Source of the DNA: Tsukamurella sp. TY48
Lineage (GTDB): Bacteria; Actinomycetota; Actinomycetes; Mycobacteriales; Mycobacteriaceae
Direction: 5' to 3'
Assembly: GCF_019656655.1 (NCBI RefSeq)
Contig: NZ_BPMV01000001.1
Span: 992,001-1,056,000, forward strand
DNA length: 64,000 nucleotides
The notes beneath the pieces were generated by a model. That model did not search any database. It was given only the letters and a program-made list of their open reading frames with translations, and was not told the DNA's origin. Position numbers and translations under genes: made by a program. This document shows, piece by piece, positions 32,849 to 42,434 of the stretch; the first letter of the stretch is position 1; each line of letters opens with the position of its first letter.

Positions 32849-33742
32849 CTACCGGATGCCCCACGAGCAGGCCCAGGAGCCGCCCGGAGAGATGGTCGCC
32901 ACGTCGGTCCCGGTGTGCAGCGCGTTGCCCGGACCGGACATCGGCTCGACCGCCAGCGCCCGCTGCGGCGGGTGCCCGAGGAAGCCCTGCGCGGCCTCGA
33001 CCGAGGCGGTGAACACCTGCACCCAGGGCAGACGGGAATCGGTCCACAGCTCGACCTGTCCGTCGGGCGCCCGCAGCGTGTACCGGTTGTCGGTGGCGGT
33101 GAACGGGGTGTCCAGTTGCACGCCGGCCAGCGGTGCGGGCCCGGTGTAGTCGTAGATCGTGCCCTCGGTGGCGCGGGTGGGTCCGGTGGGCAGCAGCCGT
33201 TCGTCGAGCGGCTGCCAGCGCCGCGCGCCCAGTTCCAGGGTGCACTCGTCGATCGGGGTCTCACCGACGCGCAGGTAGGTGTGGAAGCCCACCACGAAGG
33301 GCAGGTCGACGGTGCCCGTGTTGTGCGCCTCGAAGGCACAGGCGAGGCCGTCCGCACCGACGGAGTACCGGATGCGCAGGTGCAGGTCGTAGGGCCAGCC
33401 CGGGTGCCGCCCCACGTCGACGGCCAGCGTCACGGCGTCGGTCGCGATCTCGACGTCGTCCCAGTCGACGGCGCGGACCAGCCCGTGGTTCGCGGTGCCG
33501 GTGTCCTCGTGGGTCACGGTGAGCCGGTGCACCTCGCCGCCGAAGGCGTAGACGCCGTCCTCGGTGCGGCCCGGCCACGGCGCGAGCACGACGCCCGCCG
33601 AGACGGGCGGCTTCGTGCCGAGCGGCCACTCCTCGGTGAGCGCGACACCGTCGCGCCGTAGGCCGCGCAGGGCCCCGCCGGTGCGCGCGATCTCGGCGGT
33701 GTACCCGCCGCCGACGATGGTGAACCCGGGTTGCACCGACAT
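32849..33742 (-). CDS. Aldose 1-epimerase family protein
   Basis: The 297-residue beta-sandwich protein belongs to the galactose mutarotase family, which interconverts alpha and beta anomers of hexoses. Markers are LAPWPGRTEDGVY, the catalytic-His segment TGTANHGLVR, PFVVGFHTYLRV and a late Glu in ALAVEPMSGPGNAL (catalytic base). ATG 33742 has TACTAT seven bases upstream on the minus strand and no ribosome site, so leaderless expression is likely. It stands alone between gltA and divergent short-chain dehydrogenases. Confidence 0.9.
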   Translation of the reverse strand: MSVQPGFTIVGGGYTAEIARTGGALRGLRRDGVALTEEWPLGTKPPVSAGVVLAPWPGRTEDGVYAFGGEVHRLTVTHEDTGTANHGLVRAVDWDDVEIATDAVTLAVDVGRHPGWPYDLHLRIRYSVGADGLACAFEAHNTGTVDLPFVVGFHTYLRVGETPIDECTLELGARRWQPLDERLLPTGPTRATEGTIYDYTGPAPLAGVQLDTPFTATDNRYTLRAPDGQVELWTDSRLPWVQVFTASVEAAQGFLGHPPQRALAVEPMSGPGNALHTGTDVATISPGGSWACSWGIR

Positions 33743-33870
33743 GGGCGCAATAGTACGGGCGTTGCGCCGTTCGCGCCCCGGGCGCAACCGCGTGCAACCC
33801 GCGCCCGGCCCCACTGGCCTACCGTCGAGGGCAGTCCGGCGGCCGATCGCCGGGAACCGAAGGAGACATC

Positions 33871-34794
33871 GTGGCGAACAACTGGACCGAGCGGGACGTG
33901 CCGAGCCAGGAGGGCCGCGTCGCCGTCGTGAGCGGTGCCAACACCGGCCTCGGATTCGAGACGGCGCGCGTTCTCGCGCAGCACGGCGCCGAGGTGGTGC
34001 TCGCGGTCCGCGACACCGGCAAGGGCGAGGCCGCACGGCAGCGGATCCTGGCCGCGGTCCCCGGCGCGACGGTGCGCCTGCAGCGCCTCGACCTCGGCGC
34101 GCTGGACTCGGTGCGCACCGCGGCGGCGGAGCTGCGCGAGAGCACGCCCCGGATCGACCTGCTGATCAACAACGCCGGCGTGATGTACCCGCCGAAGCAG
34201 ACCACCTCCGACGGTTTCGAGCTGCAGTTCGGCACCAATCACCTGGGCCATTTCGCCTGGACCGCACAGGTTCTCGACCTGCTGCTGGACGTTCCCGGAT
34301 CGCGGGTGGTCACGGTCGCCTCGCTGGCCCACCGGATCCGCGCCGCGATCCATTTCGAGGATCTGCAGTGGGAGCGCTCCTACGAGCGGGTCGCCGCGTA
34401 CGGCCAGAGCAAGCTCGCGAACCTGCTGTTCCACTACGAGTTGCAGCGCCGCCTGCAGGAGCGGGCCCGGGGTGAGCGCGGCACCGTCGCGATCGCGGCG
34501 CATCCGGGTATCGCCGATACCGAGCTGGTGCGCAACCTGCCGAAGGCACTGCAGGGACTGCAGGCGGCCGCTCCCCTGTTCTCGCACGACGCGGCCAACG
34601 GCGCCCTGTCCCAGTTGCGGGCCGCCACCGATCCGGGCGCGCTGGGCGGTCAGTACTACGGCCCCGACGGCCTGGCCGAACGGCGCGGGGCGCCGAAGGT
34701 GGTCGCCTCGTCGGCCCAGTCCTACGACCTCGACCTGCAGCGCCGCCTGTGGTCGGTGTCGGAGGAACTGACCGGCGTCACGTTCCCGGTGTGA
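33871..34794 (+). CDS. Short-chain dehydrogenase/reductase (tandem copy 1)
   Basis: This 307-residue NAD(P)-dependent oxidoreductase has the cofactor motif SGANTGLGFETAR, NNAGV, and the catalytic set Ser in TVASLAHR and Tyr-x3-Lys in AYGQSKLANLL. It resembles retinol-dehydrogenase/protochlorophyllide-reductase-like SDRs common in actinobacteria. The Gly-rich motif begins with Ser instead of Thr. GTG 33871 has AAGGAGA upstream. A close paralogue follows 50 bases downstream with its own ribosome site. The substrate is unknown. Confidence 0.92.
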   Translation: MANNWTERDVPSQEGRVAVVSGANTGLGFETARVLAQHGAEVVLAVRDTGKGEAARQRILAAVPGATVRLQRLDLGALDSVRTAAAELRESTPRIDLLINNAGVMYPPKQTTSDGFELQFGTNHLGHFAWTAQVLDLLLDVPGSRVVTVASLAHRIRAAIHFEDLQWERSYERVAAYGQSKLANLLFHYELQRRLQERARGERGTVAIAAHPGIADTELVRNLPKALQGLQAAAPLFSHDAANGALSQLRAATDPGALGGQYYGPDGLAERRGAPKVVASSAQSYDLDLQRRLWSVSEELTGVTFPV

Positions 34795-34844
34795 TCTGCG
34801 CCGCCACGCCCTAGTCTTGCAGTCGCACACGATCAGGAGGCGGC

Positions 34845-35765
34845 ATGACGAAGTGGACCGAACGGGACGTACCCGACCAGACCGGCCGGGTAGCGGTGGT
34901 GACCGGCGCCAACACCGGCCTCGGATTCGAGACGGCGCGCGTCCTCGCGCAGCACGGCGCCGAGGTGGTGCTCGCGGTCCGCGACACCGCGCGCGGTGAG
35001 GATGCGCTGCGCCGGATCACCGCCGCGGCACCGAATGCCACGGTGCGGCTGCACAGCCTGGACCTGGGCTCGCTGGACGCGATCCGCGCCTCGGCGCAGC
35101 AGTTGCACGCGAGCACGCCCCGGATCGACCTGCTGATCAACAACGCCGGCGTGATCCCGCCGGAGCGGCAGACCACCGCCGACGGCTTCGAATTGCAGTT
35201 CGGCACCATGCATCTGGGGCACTTCGCCTGGACCGCGCAGGTACTCGACCTGGTGCTCGACGTGCCCGGCTCGCGGGTGATCACGGTGGCGAGCGATTCG
35301 CACCGCTACCGCCGCGCGATCGATTTCGACGATCTGCAGTGGGAGCGCTCCTACCCGAAGGTCGCGGCGTACACACAGGCCAAGCTCGCGAATCTGTTGT
35401 TCCACTACGCCTTGCAGCGCCGCCTGGAGGCGCGGGCGCGGGGTGAGCGCGGCACCGTGGCCCTCGCGGCGCATCCGGGTGTCGCCAACACCGAGGCGGG
35501 GCGGCACCTGCCGCCCATCCTGCAGCGCATCATCATGGCCTCCACGCCGATGTACCAGGACGCGGCGAGCGGCGCGCTGCCGCAGCTGCGGGCCGCGACC
35601 GATCCGGGCGCGCTCGGCGGCCAGTACTTCGGTCCCGACGGGCGCGGCGAGCGGCGCGGCAACCCGAAGGTCACCGTGTCCTCGCAGTACTCCTACGACG
35701 CCGCGGCGCAGCGGCGGCTGTGGCAGGTGTCCGAGGAGCTCACCGGGGTGAGCTTCCCGATCTGA
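34845..35765 (+). CDS. Short-chain dehydrogenase/reductase (tandem copy 2)
   Basis: The 306-residue paralogue of the preceding gene is nearly collinear with it (WTERDVP at both N-termini, ELTGVSFPI at its end). It has the standard TGANTGLGFETAR, NNAGVIPPE, TVASDSHR and YTQAK. Differences cluster after residue 200 (GRHLPPILQRIIMASTPMYQDAA), the region that lines the substrate pocket, so the copies may have different substrates. AGGAGG stands five bases before ATG 34845. It ends two bases before the stop of the convergent DsbA-like gene. Confidence 0.92.
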   Translation: MTKWTERDVPDQTGRVAVVTGANTGLGFETARVLAQHGAEVVLAVRDTARGEDALRRITAAAPNATVRLHSLDLGSLDAIRASAQQLHASTPRIDLLINNAGVIPPERQTTADGFELQFGTMHLGHFAWTAQVLDLVLDVPGSRVITVASDSHRYRRAIDFDDLQWERSYPKVAAYTQAKLANLLFHYALQRRLEARARGERGTVALAAHPGVANTEAGRHLPPILQRIIMASTPMYQDAASGALPQLRAATDPGALGGQYFGPDGRGERRGNPKVTVSSQYSYDAAAQRRLWQVSEELTGVSFPI

Positions 35766-35767
35766 GG

Positions 35768-36430
35768 TCAGCCGGCGAGCACCTTCTGCAGCCAGCCGGT
35801 GTCGGTGAGGTCGACCCTCGTGCCCTTGTTCACCACGGTGGGCGTGCCGGTGCCGCCGATGCTCTTGAGGGAGTTCAGGTTCGCGGCGGCGATGGCCGCG
35901 GCGTCGACGCCGGTCTTCCCGTCGCGGATCTTGGCCACGGTCGCGGCGGGCACCCCGGCCTTCGCGGCGACGTCGGCGATCTGCGGGTCGGTCAGGTCCG
36001 ACGGTCCGCCCTCGGTCGGCTGCGCGGCGAACAGTGCGGTCACGAAGCGCTGGGTAATGGCGGGCGAGGAGTCCTTCGCCGTGGCCGCGAAGGCCTTGAT
36101 CGCGCGCGAGGAGTAGGTGCCGCTCGCGGACTGGCGGTCGAGGAAGGCCATCGGCCGGTAGGCCACCGTGAGCGTTCCCGCCGTGATCGCGGAGGTGATG
36201 GCGGCGCCGTCGCGCTTCTCCAGGTTGGCGCAGGCGGGGCACAGGAAGTCGACGTACATGGTGATCTCGCGGCCGCCGGAGCCCACCTTCACGGCCCCGT
36301 CGGAGACGGACTGTCCGGGGGTGGACGGCGCGGCGACCGCGGTCCCGGTGATGGATCGGGAGCAGCCGCTGAGCGCGAGCAGCGCGACGACAGTCATCAG
36401 TACCAGAGTGATTCCGCGGTTCGCCTTCAT
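35768..36430 (-). CDS. DsbA-like thiol-disulfide lipoprotein
   Basis: The 220-residue exported protein has a signal ending LLALSGC, a clear lipobox, a short linker and a thioredoxin fold of the DsbA type: YVDFLCPACANLE (redox CPAC), a helical insertion, and GTPTVV carrying the cis-proline. It would make or reshuffle disulfides at the outer face of the membrane. I chose ATG 36430, with TACGCT six bases upstream (leaderless); a GTG at 36436 would add two residues. Downstream overlap with the SDR gene is avoided by two bases. Confidence 0.9.
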   Translation of the reverse strand: MKANRGITLVLMTVVALLALSGCSRSITGTAVAAPSTPGQSVSDGAVKVGSGGREITMYVDFLCPACANLEKRDGAAITSAITAGTLTVAYRPMAFLDRQSASGTYSSRAIKAFAATAKDSSPAITQRFVTALFAAQPTEGGPSDLTDPQIADVAAKAGVPAATVAKIRDGKTGVDAAAIAAANLNSLKSIGGTGTPTVVNKGTRVDLTDTGWLQKVLAG

Positions 36431-36444
36431 GACCACAGCGTAGG

Positions 36445-37740
36445 TCAGCGGGTCACGCGGTACCGCACGAAGGCCGGGACGGCGAGCGCCGCGATCACGG
36501 TGAACACGATCACCAGCACGCCACCGCCCGCCGCGGCCATCGCGGCACCCGCCGAGGCGGCCGCGGCGCCGTGCAAGGCATCACCGATGCGCGGGCCACC
36601 GGCCACGACCACGGTGAAGACGCCCTGCAGGCGCCCGCGGACATCGTCGGTCGCGGCCTCCTGCAGCATCGTCGTGCGGAAGGCCGCGGAGAACATGTCG
36701 GCCGCGCCGCCCAGCGCGAGCAGGACCAGCGCCGCCCACAGCCAGCTGAAGTGCGCCGCCACACCGAAACCCGCCATCGCGGCGCCCCACAGCACGATCA
36801 TCACGATCACCGCCAGCCCCTGCCGGGCGACCCGCGAGGTCCAGCCCGAGAGCACGCCGCCGAGTACCGCGCCCACCGACATCGCCGCGAACAGCGCACC
36901 GAACACCCAGCCGCCCTCGATGGGATCGCCGAAGTTCTCGTGCGCGATCTGCGGGAACAGGGCGCGCGGCATGCCGAAGACCATCGCGATGATGTCCACG
37001 ACGAAGCTCATGAGCAGCACCTTGTGGCCCGCGAGGTACCGGAAACCGTCGATCACGGAGCTCAGCCCCAGCGACTGCCCCTTGTCCTCCGCCTTGATCG
37101 ACGGCAGCTTCCACACCGCCCAGAGCGTGACCATGAGGCTCGCGGCGTCGAGCGTGTACAGCCAGTGCACGCCGATCACCGGGATCAGCGGCGCACCCAG
37201 CATCGGTCCGGCGATGGCGCCGAACTGCATCACGGTCATGTTGAGCGAATTCGCCGCCGGCAGCTGCTCGGGCGGGACGAGCCTGGCGTAGATCGCGGAG
37301 CGCGTCGGCTGATTGACGCCGAAGAAGGCCTGTTGCAACGCGAAGGCGCCGAGGATCAGCCACACGTTGTCGGGCAGCAGGGCGAGCATCAGCGCGGTGC
37401 CCGCGAGGCCGAGGGTGGTGCCGATGATCACCAGCCGGCGGTCCAGGGCGTCGGCGATCGCGCCGCCCCACAGGCCGAAGATCACCAGCGGGACCAGGCC
37501 GAAGACGCCGGTCAGGCCCACGTAGGCCGACGAGCCCGTGATCGCGTAGATCTGCGCGGGGACCGCGACGGCGGTCAGCTGCGCGCCGATCACGGTGACG
37601 ATGCCCGTCCACCACAGTCGCCGGTAGTCCGGGTTCTGCAGCGGTCGCGTATCCGCGAGGAGTCTCGGCACCAGGAAATCGTACGGCGTCCTCACCACCG
37701 TCCCCGCCGTCCCGGCTCCCGCTGTGACGTACCCCGGCAC
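36445..37740 (-). CDS. MFS transporter, EntS/MFS_3-like exporter
   Basis: The 431-residue protein has twelve hydrophobic segments and the MFS loop GGAIADALDRR between helices 2 and 3. The segment QPTRSAIYARLVPPEQLPAANSLN and the late DVRGRLQGVF are typical of the MFS_3 group that exports siderophores or drugs. Substrate is unknown. GTG 37740 is the first start; GTG 37689 would remove 17 residues and cannot be excluded. Two similar dyads lie 43-107 bases upstream, suggesting tight regulation. Confidence 0.87.
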   Translation of the reverse strand: MPGYVTAGAGTAGTVVRTPYDFLVPRLLADTRPLQNPDYRRLWWTGIVTVIGAQLTAVAVPAQIYAITGSSAYVGLTGVFGLVPLVIFGLWGGAIADALDRRLVIIGTTLGLAGTALMLALLPDNVWLILGAFALQQAFFGVNQPTRSAIYARLVPPEQLPAANSLNMTVMQFGAIAGPMLGAPLIPVIGVHWLYTLDAASLMVTLWAVWKLPSIKAEDKGQSLGLSSVIDGFRYLAGHKVLLMSFVVDIIAMVFGMPRALFPQIAHENFGDPIEGGWVFGALFAAMSVGAVLGGVLSGWTSRVARQGLAVIVMIVLWGAAMAGFGVAAHFSWLWAALVLLALGGAADMFSAAFRTTMLQEAATDDVRGRLQGVFTVVVAGGPRIGDALHGAAAASAGAAMAAAGGGVLVIVFTVIAALAVPAFVRYRVTR

Positions 37741-37782
37741 CCTCGGTGCCCCACCCCGCGCCGCCTTCCGCGCCGCCTTCCG

Positions 37783-37847
37783 TGACTTAACTGCGTTACG
37801 TGTAGGCGAATCCCCAGGAGACGGTGTGGGCTAACGCTGTTAAGTCA
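37783..37847. promoter_or_regulatory. Pair of inverted TAAC-N3-GTTA operator-like elements
   Basis: TGACTTAACTGCGTTA (37783-37798) recurs in reverse orientation as TAACGCTGTTAAGTCA (37832-37847), with one mismatch in 16. Each arm contains its own dyad TAAC-N3-GTTA, with centres 49 bases apart. It lies after pdxH and before the MFS gene. It may be a twin operator for the MFS promoter or, less likely given the 33-base loop and AT-rich stem, a terminator of pdxH. Confidence 0.5.
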
Positions 37848-37855
37848 GGGAGGGG

Positions 37856-38491
37856 TCAGGGTTGGAGGCGGACGGGGGTGAAATCGGGGGCCACGAGGCG
37901 GACGCGGTTGTGCACGCGGTTCTCGCGGCCCTGCCAGAACTCGACCACCTGCGGGGTGATCCGATAGCCGCCCCAATCCGGGGGCACCGGCACGTCCTGC
38001 CCCTCGAAGCGGGCCTCGACCTCGGCGAAGCGGCGGGCCATCTCGGCACGATCGGATACCGGGCGGGACTGATCGGAGCTCCAGGCCCCGAGCTGCGAGC
38101 CCCGGGGACGCTGCGCCCAGTACTCCGCGGTCTCCTCCGCCGTCACCCGCGTCACCCGGCCGCGCACGTGCACCTGCCGGTGGATGGCGATCCACGGGAA
38201 GGTCACCGAGGCAACCGGGTTCACCGCGATCGCGATCGCCTTGTCGGAGCCGTAGTTGGTGTAGAAGACCACGCCGCGCTCGTCGAGGCCCTTGCACAGC
38301 ACGGTGCGGGTGGCGGGCAGCCCCGTCTCGTCGACGGTGGCGAGCACCATCGCGTTGGGCTCCGGCGCACCGGCGGCCACCGCCTCGTCGAACCAGGCCC
38401 GGAACACGGGCACCCATCCGCCCTCGAGGCTCTCGGGCCCCAGGTCGGTTTCGTCGCCGTCGTACTTCTCACGCATCGCACTCAGGTCCAC
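37856..38491 (-). CDS. pdxH: Pyridoxamine/pyridoxine 5'-phosphate oxidase
   Basis: This 211-residue FMN enzyme makes pyridoxal phosphate. Family blocks are PNAMVLATVDETGLPATRTVLCKG, FYTNYGSDKA (FMN phosphate), QVHVRGRVTRV, WAQRPRGSQLGAWSS, and WGGYRITPQVVEFWQGRENRVHNRVRL at the C-terminus. Length is normal. GTG 38491 is preceded by TAGGTT at six bases on the minus strand (leaderless). Only 30 bases separate it from divergent citA, so the two promoters overlap. PLP made here serves serC, alr and the aminotransferases in the window. Confidence 0.95.
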   Translation of the reverse strand: MDLSAMREKYDGDETDLGPESLEGGWVPVFRAWFDEAVAAGAPEPNAMVLATVDETGLPATRTVLCKGLDERGVVFYTNYGSDKAIAIAVNPVASVTFPWIAIHRQVHVRGRVTRVTAEETAEYWAQRPRGSQLGAWSSDQSRPVSDRAEMARRFAEVEARFEGQDVPVPPDWGGYRITPQVVEFWQGRENRVHNRVRLVAPDFTPVRLQP

Positions 38492-38497
38492 GGAGCC

Positions 38498-38514
38498 AAC
38501 CTACTCACTAGAGT
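38498..38514. promoter_or_regulatory. Overlapping divergent leaderless promoters, pdxH and citA
   Basis: The 30-base intergenic region holds TAGGTT for pdxH (minus, 38503-38498) and TAGAGT for citA (plus, 38509-38514), five bases apart. Each stands six or seven bases from its start codon. Each -35 region would fall inside the start of the opposite gene, so polymerase could occupy only one promoter at a time. Confidence 0.55.
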
Positions 38515-38521
38515 CGACGTC

Positions 38522-39628
38522 ATGGCGAGTGACATTCCCGGCGGCCTCGAGGGCGTGGTGGCCTTCACCACCGAGATCGCGGAACCCGACCGCGACGGCG
38601 GGGTGCTGCGTTACCGCGGCGTGGACGTGGCCGATCTGGTGCGCAACCACGTCACCTACTCCGAGGTGTGGGGCCTGCTGGTGGACGGCGAGTGGGGCAA
38701 CCCGCTGCCCGCGGCCGAGCCCTTTCCGCTGCCGATCCACAGCGGCGACGTCCGCGTGGACGCGCAGGCCGGGCTCGCGATGCTCGGCCCGCTGTGGGGC
38801 TTCGAACCGCTGCTCGACATCGACGATGCCACGGCCCGCGAGAACCTGGCCCGCGCCTCGGTGATGACGCTGAGCTTCGTCGCGCAATCGGCCCGCGGCC
38901 TGGAGCGGCCCGCGGTGCCGCAGCACATCATCGACCGGTCCCCCACCGTGACGCACCGATTCATGACCCGCTGGCACGGCGAACCCGATCCCGACCACGT
39001 GCGGGCGATCGACGCCTACTGGGTGGCCGCGGCCGAGCACGGCCTCAACACGTCGACGCTGACGGCGCGGGTCATCGCATCGACGGGGGCCGACGCCTCG
39101 ACGGCACTGTCGGGTGCGGTGGGCGCACTGTCCGGCCCGCTGCACGGCGGCGCACCGTCGCGCGTGCTCCCGATGCTCGACGAGGTGGAGCGCACCGACG
39201 ATCCGCGGTCGGTGGTCACCGCGCGCCTGGACCGGGGCGAGAAGATCATGGGTTTCGGGCACCGGGTGTACCGCGCCGAGGACCCGCGCGCCGCGGTGCT
39301 CCGCGAGGTGGCGCGCGATCTGGACGCGCCCCGCTACGAGGCCGCCGCCGCCCTGGAGCGCGAGGCCAACCAGGTCTTCGCCGAGCGCCGGCCCGACCGG
39401 GCGATCTCGACCAACGTGGAGTTCTGGGCGGCGGTGATCCTGGATTACGCGAACGTCCCGGTGCGGATGATGCCGGCGATGTTCACCTGCGCGCGGACCG
39501 CCGGCTGGTGCGCCCATGTGCTGGAGCAGAAGCGGTCCAACAAGCTGATCCGACCGTCCGCCCAGTACACCGGCCCCGCGGCCCGGCGGCCGGATGAGGT
39601 ACCCGGGTGGGACACCATTAGGATTTAG
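38522..39628 (+). CDS. citA: Citrate/2-methylcitrate synthase family protein (CitA-like)
   Basis: This 368-residue enzyme is shorter than gltA and lacks its N-terminal domain. It has RYRGVDVADLV, the catalytic His motifs GPLHGGAPSRV and GFGHRVYRAEDPR, and the Asp region NVEFWAAV, where Glu replaces the usual Asp of the NVDF motif. That substitution is worth checking for activity. ATG 38522 has TAGAGT seven bases upstream. serC starts three bases after its stop. In M. tuberculosis citA is also near serC and gltA. Substrate may be propionyl-CoA or acetyl-CoA. Confidence 0.88.
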   Translation: MASDIPGGLEGVVAFTTEIAEPDRDGGVLRYRGVDVADLVRNHVTYSEVWGLLVDGEWGNPLPAAEPFPLPIHSGDVRVDAQAGLAMLGPLWGFEPLLDIDDATARENLARASVMTLSFVAQSARGLERPAVPQHIIDRSPTVTHRFMTRWHGEPDPDHVRAIDAYWVAAAEHGLNTSTLTARVIASTGADASTALSGAVGALSGPLHGGAPSRVLPMLDEVERTDDPRSVVTARLDRGEKIMGFGHRVYRAEDPRAAVLREVARDLDAPRYEAAAALEREANQVFAERRPDRAISTNVEFWAAVILDYANVPVRMMPAMFTCARTAGWCAHVLEQKRSNKLIRPSAQYTGPAARRPDEVPGWDTIRI

Positions 39629-40756
<1,128 letters not shown>

Positions 40757-40781
40757 CGGTTCGAACAACTACCCTTGCACC

Positions 40782-41564
40782 ATGCAGGAACTGCGGGTTG
40801 TAGCGCTGGACGACGACGGGACGTCGCTGGTCTGCGAGGGCTCCGCGGGACGTTTCCGGCTGCCGATCGACGACACCTTGCGTGCTGCCGTGGCCGGTGA
40901 GCTGACGCGCGGCGTGCAGACCGAGCTCGAACTGGGTTCGGAGCTCTCGCCCCGCGATATCCAGGCCCGCATCCGCGCCGGCGCCTCCGTGGAGGAGGTC
41001 GCCGCGCTCGCGGGCGCCCCCGTGCACCGGATCAAGCGGTTCGCGAGCCCCGTGCTGCTGGAGCGTGCCCGGGCGGCGGAGCTGGCGCAGCTCGCGCATC
41101 CCGTGCGGGGCGACGGCCCGATGCACACGGCGCTCGCGGACGTGATCCGCGGCGCGCTGGTCGAGCGCGGTCACACCGACACCACCGAGTGGGACGCCTG
41201 GAAGGGCCCCGAGAACCGCTGGGTGGTGCGGATCGCGTGGACGGTGGGCAAGTCCCGCAACGAGGCGCACTACAAGTTCGCGCCGGGCGCCCACGGCGGC
41301 ACCGCGACCCCGATCGACGACACGGCCCGCGAGCTGCTCGATCCCGATGCCCGGCGCGCCCTGCGCAGCATCGAGCGCACCGCCCCCGTCGACGATTTCG
41401 AGGTCGACGAGCCGCTGCGCGCGGTGGGCGGCGAGCCGCCCCACCGGGCACCGGAGGCACCGCGGCAGGCCCCCGAGGCGCCCCGCGATCACGACCGGCG
41501 GCATCCCGAGATGCCGTCGTGGGAGGACGTGCTCCTGGGCGTCCGCGGCGGTAAGAACGGCTGA
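40782..41564 (+). CDS. sepH: Septation protein SepH
   Basis: The 260-residue protein matches SepH (DUF3071), which stimulates FtsZ assembly at division sites in actinobacteria. The N-terminal domain (about 1-180) includes LPIDDTLRAAV, LSPRDIQARIRAGASVEEVAALAG (helix-turn-helix-like) and RIKRFASPVLLERARAAELAQ; the tail is Pro/Glu-rich and ends SWEDVLLGVRGGK. The serC-sepH neighbourhood is conserved in mycobacteria. ATG 40782 has TACCCT six bases upstream, suggesting a leaderless mRNA. Confidence 0.92.
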   Translation: MQELRVVALDDDGTSLVCEGSAGRFRLPIDDTLRAAVAGELTRGVQTELELGSELSPRDIQARIRAGASVEEVAALAGAPVHRIKRFASPVLLERARAAELAQLAHPVRGDGPMHTALADVIRGALVERGHTDTTEWDAWKGPENRWVVRIAWTVGKSRNEAHYKFAPGAHGGTATPIDDTARELLDPDARRALRSIERTAPVDDFEVDEPLRAVGGEPPHRAPEAPRQAPEAPRDHDRRHPEMPSWEDVLLGVRGGKNG

Positions 41565-41609
41565 CGGACCGACCGCCGCACTGCACTTCTCGACAGGAGG
41601 GGACGATCC

Positions 41610-42362
41610 GTGGGCGCGAGAGCCGCGACTATCTGGTTCATCGACGTTGCCGAGCCGAAGGGCATCCTGGCCATCGCCGGGCGGCCCGACGAGGCCGCAT
41701 CCCGTGCGGTGGCCGAGCGCATCCTGGGCGGCCCCGTGGCGGGGCGTCCGGAATCCCTGGCCCGCGCGGCGGATCCGCTGCCGGGGCACGTGTACGTAGG
41801 CTCCTACGGCGGGCTGACGGTGGTGGCACACGAGGGCCTGCGGGTGACCCGTCCCAGTGAGCTGGCCTCGTCGTGGTGGGAATTGGTGCCCGCCGCGCGC
41901 AGCTTCCTGCTGATCGCCGATCCGGATCGCGCGGTGGGCGGTTTCGCCATCCACACCGGCGATGCCGTGCGGCGCGCTTTCGCGGCGCATCCGCTCGACA
42001 TCCTGGAGGACGAGGGCCTGCCGGAGCGGTTCGAGGGCCCGTTCTGGGCGGGTGAGCATCCGTTGACCTACGCGGAGGGCGTGCAACCCGATCCGCGCGC
42101 GCTCCCCTTCCATCCGATGGAGTTCGCCGAGCAGGCCAACCGGGAACTGTTGGGCTTCCGGTTCACGCACCCGCTGGAGCCGACGGATCTCGATCCGGCG
42201 CGGATCCAGGTGATCGACTTCGTGCCCGCCGCGGCGGTCGCCGAGCCGCCGGTCCAGCAGGCGCCCCCGCAGGTCCCCGACGGTGCGCCGCAGCCACCGG
42301 TCGAGGAGCCCGAGCCGAATCATGAGGACCGCGGCAAGGTCCGCAGCTTCTTCGGCTTCTGA
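41610..42362 (+). CDS. Conserved hypothetical protein, DUF6928-like
   Basis: The 250-residue protein starts at GTG 41610 behind AGGAGG. It is soluble, begins TIWFIDVAEPKGIL, has VYVGSYGGLTVVAHEGL, WWELVPAARSFLLIADPDRAVGGFA, EGPFWAGEHP and LPFHPMEFAEQANRELLGF, then a Pro/Glu-rich tail ending RSFFGF. I recall this pattern as DUF6928, a mycolic-acid-actinobacterial family of unknown function; the name was not checked. The gap to sepH is only 45 bases, so the two may be co-transcribed. Confidence 0.75.
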   Translation: MGARAATIWFIDVAEPKGILAIAGRPDEAASRAVAERILGGPVAGRPESLARAADPLPGHVYVGSYGGLTVVAHEGLRVTRPSELASSWWELVPAARSFLLIADPDRAVGGFAIHTGDAVRRAFAAHPLDILEDEGLPERFEGPFWAGEHPLTYAEGVQPDPRALPFHPMEFAEQANRELLGFRFTHPLEPTDLDPARIQVIDFVPAAAVAEPPVQQAPPQVPDGAPQPPVEEPEPNHEDRGKVRSFFGF

Positions 42363-42434
42363 TCCGCGGCGGGGCCGCATCGCGAAACTGTCGCTCAGCG
42401 CGCACCTGCGGCCATAGTGTCCTCGGCCGGCCGC

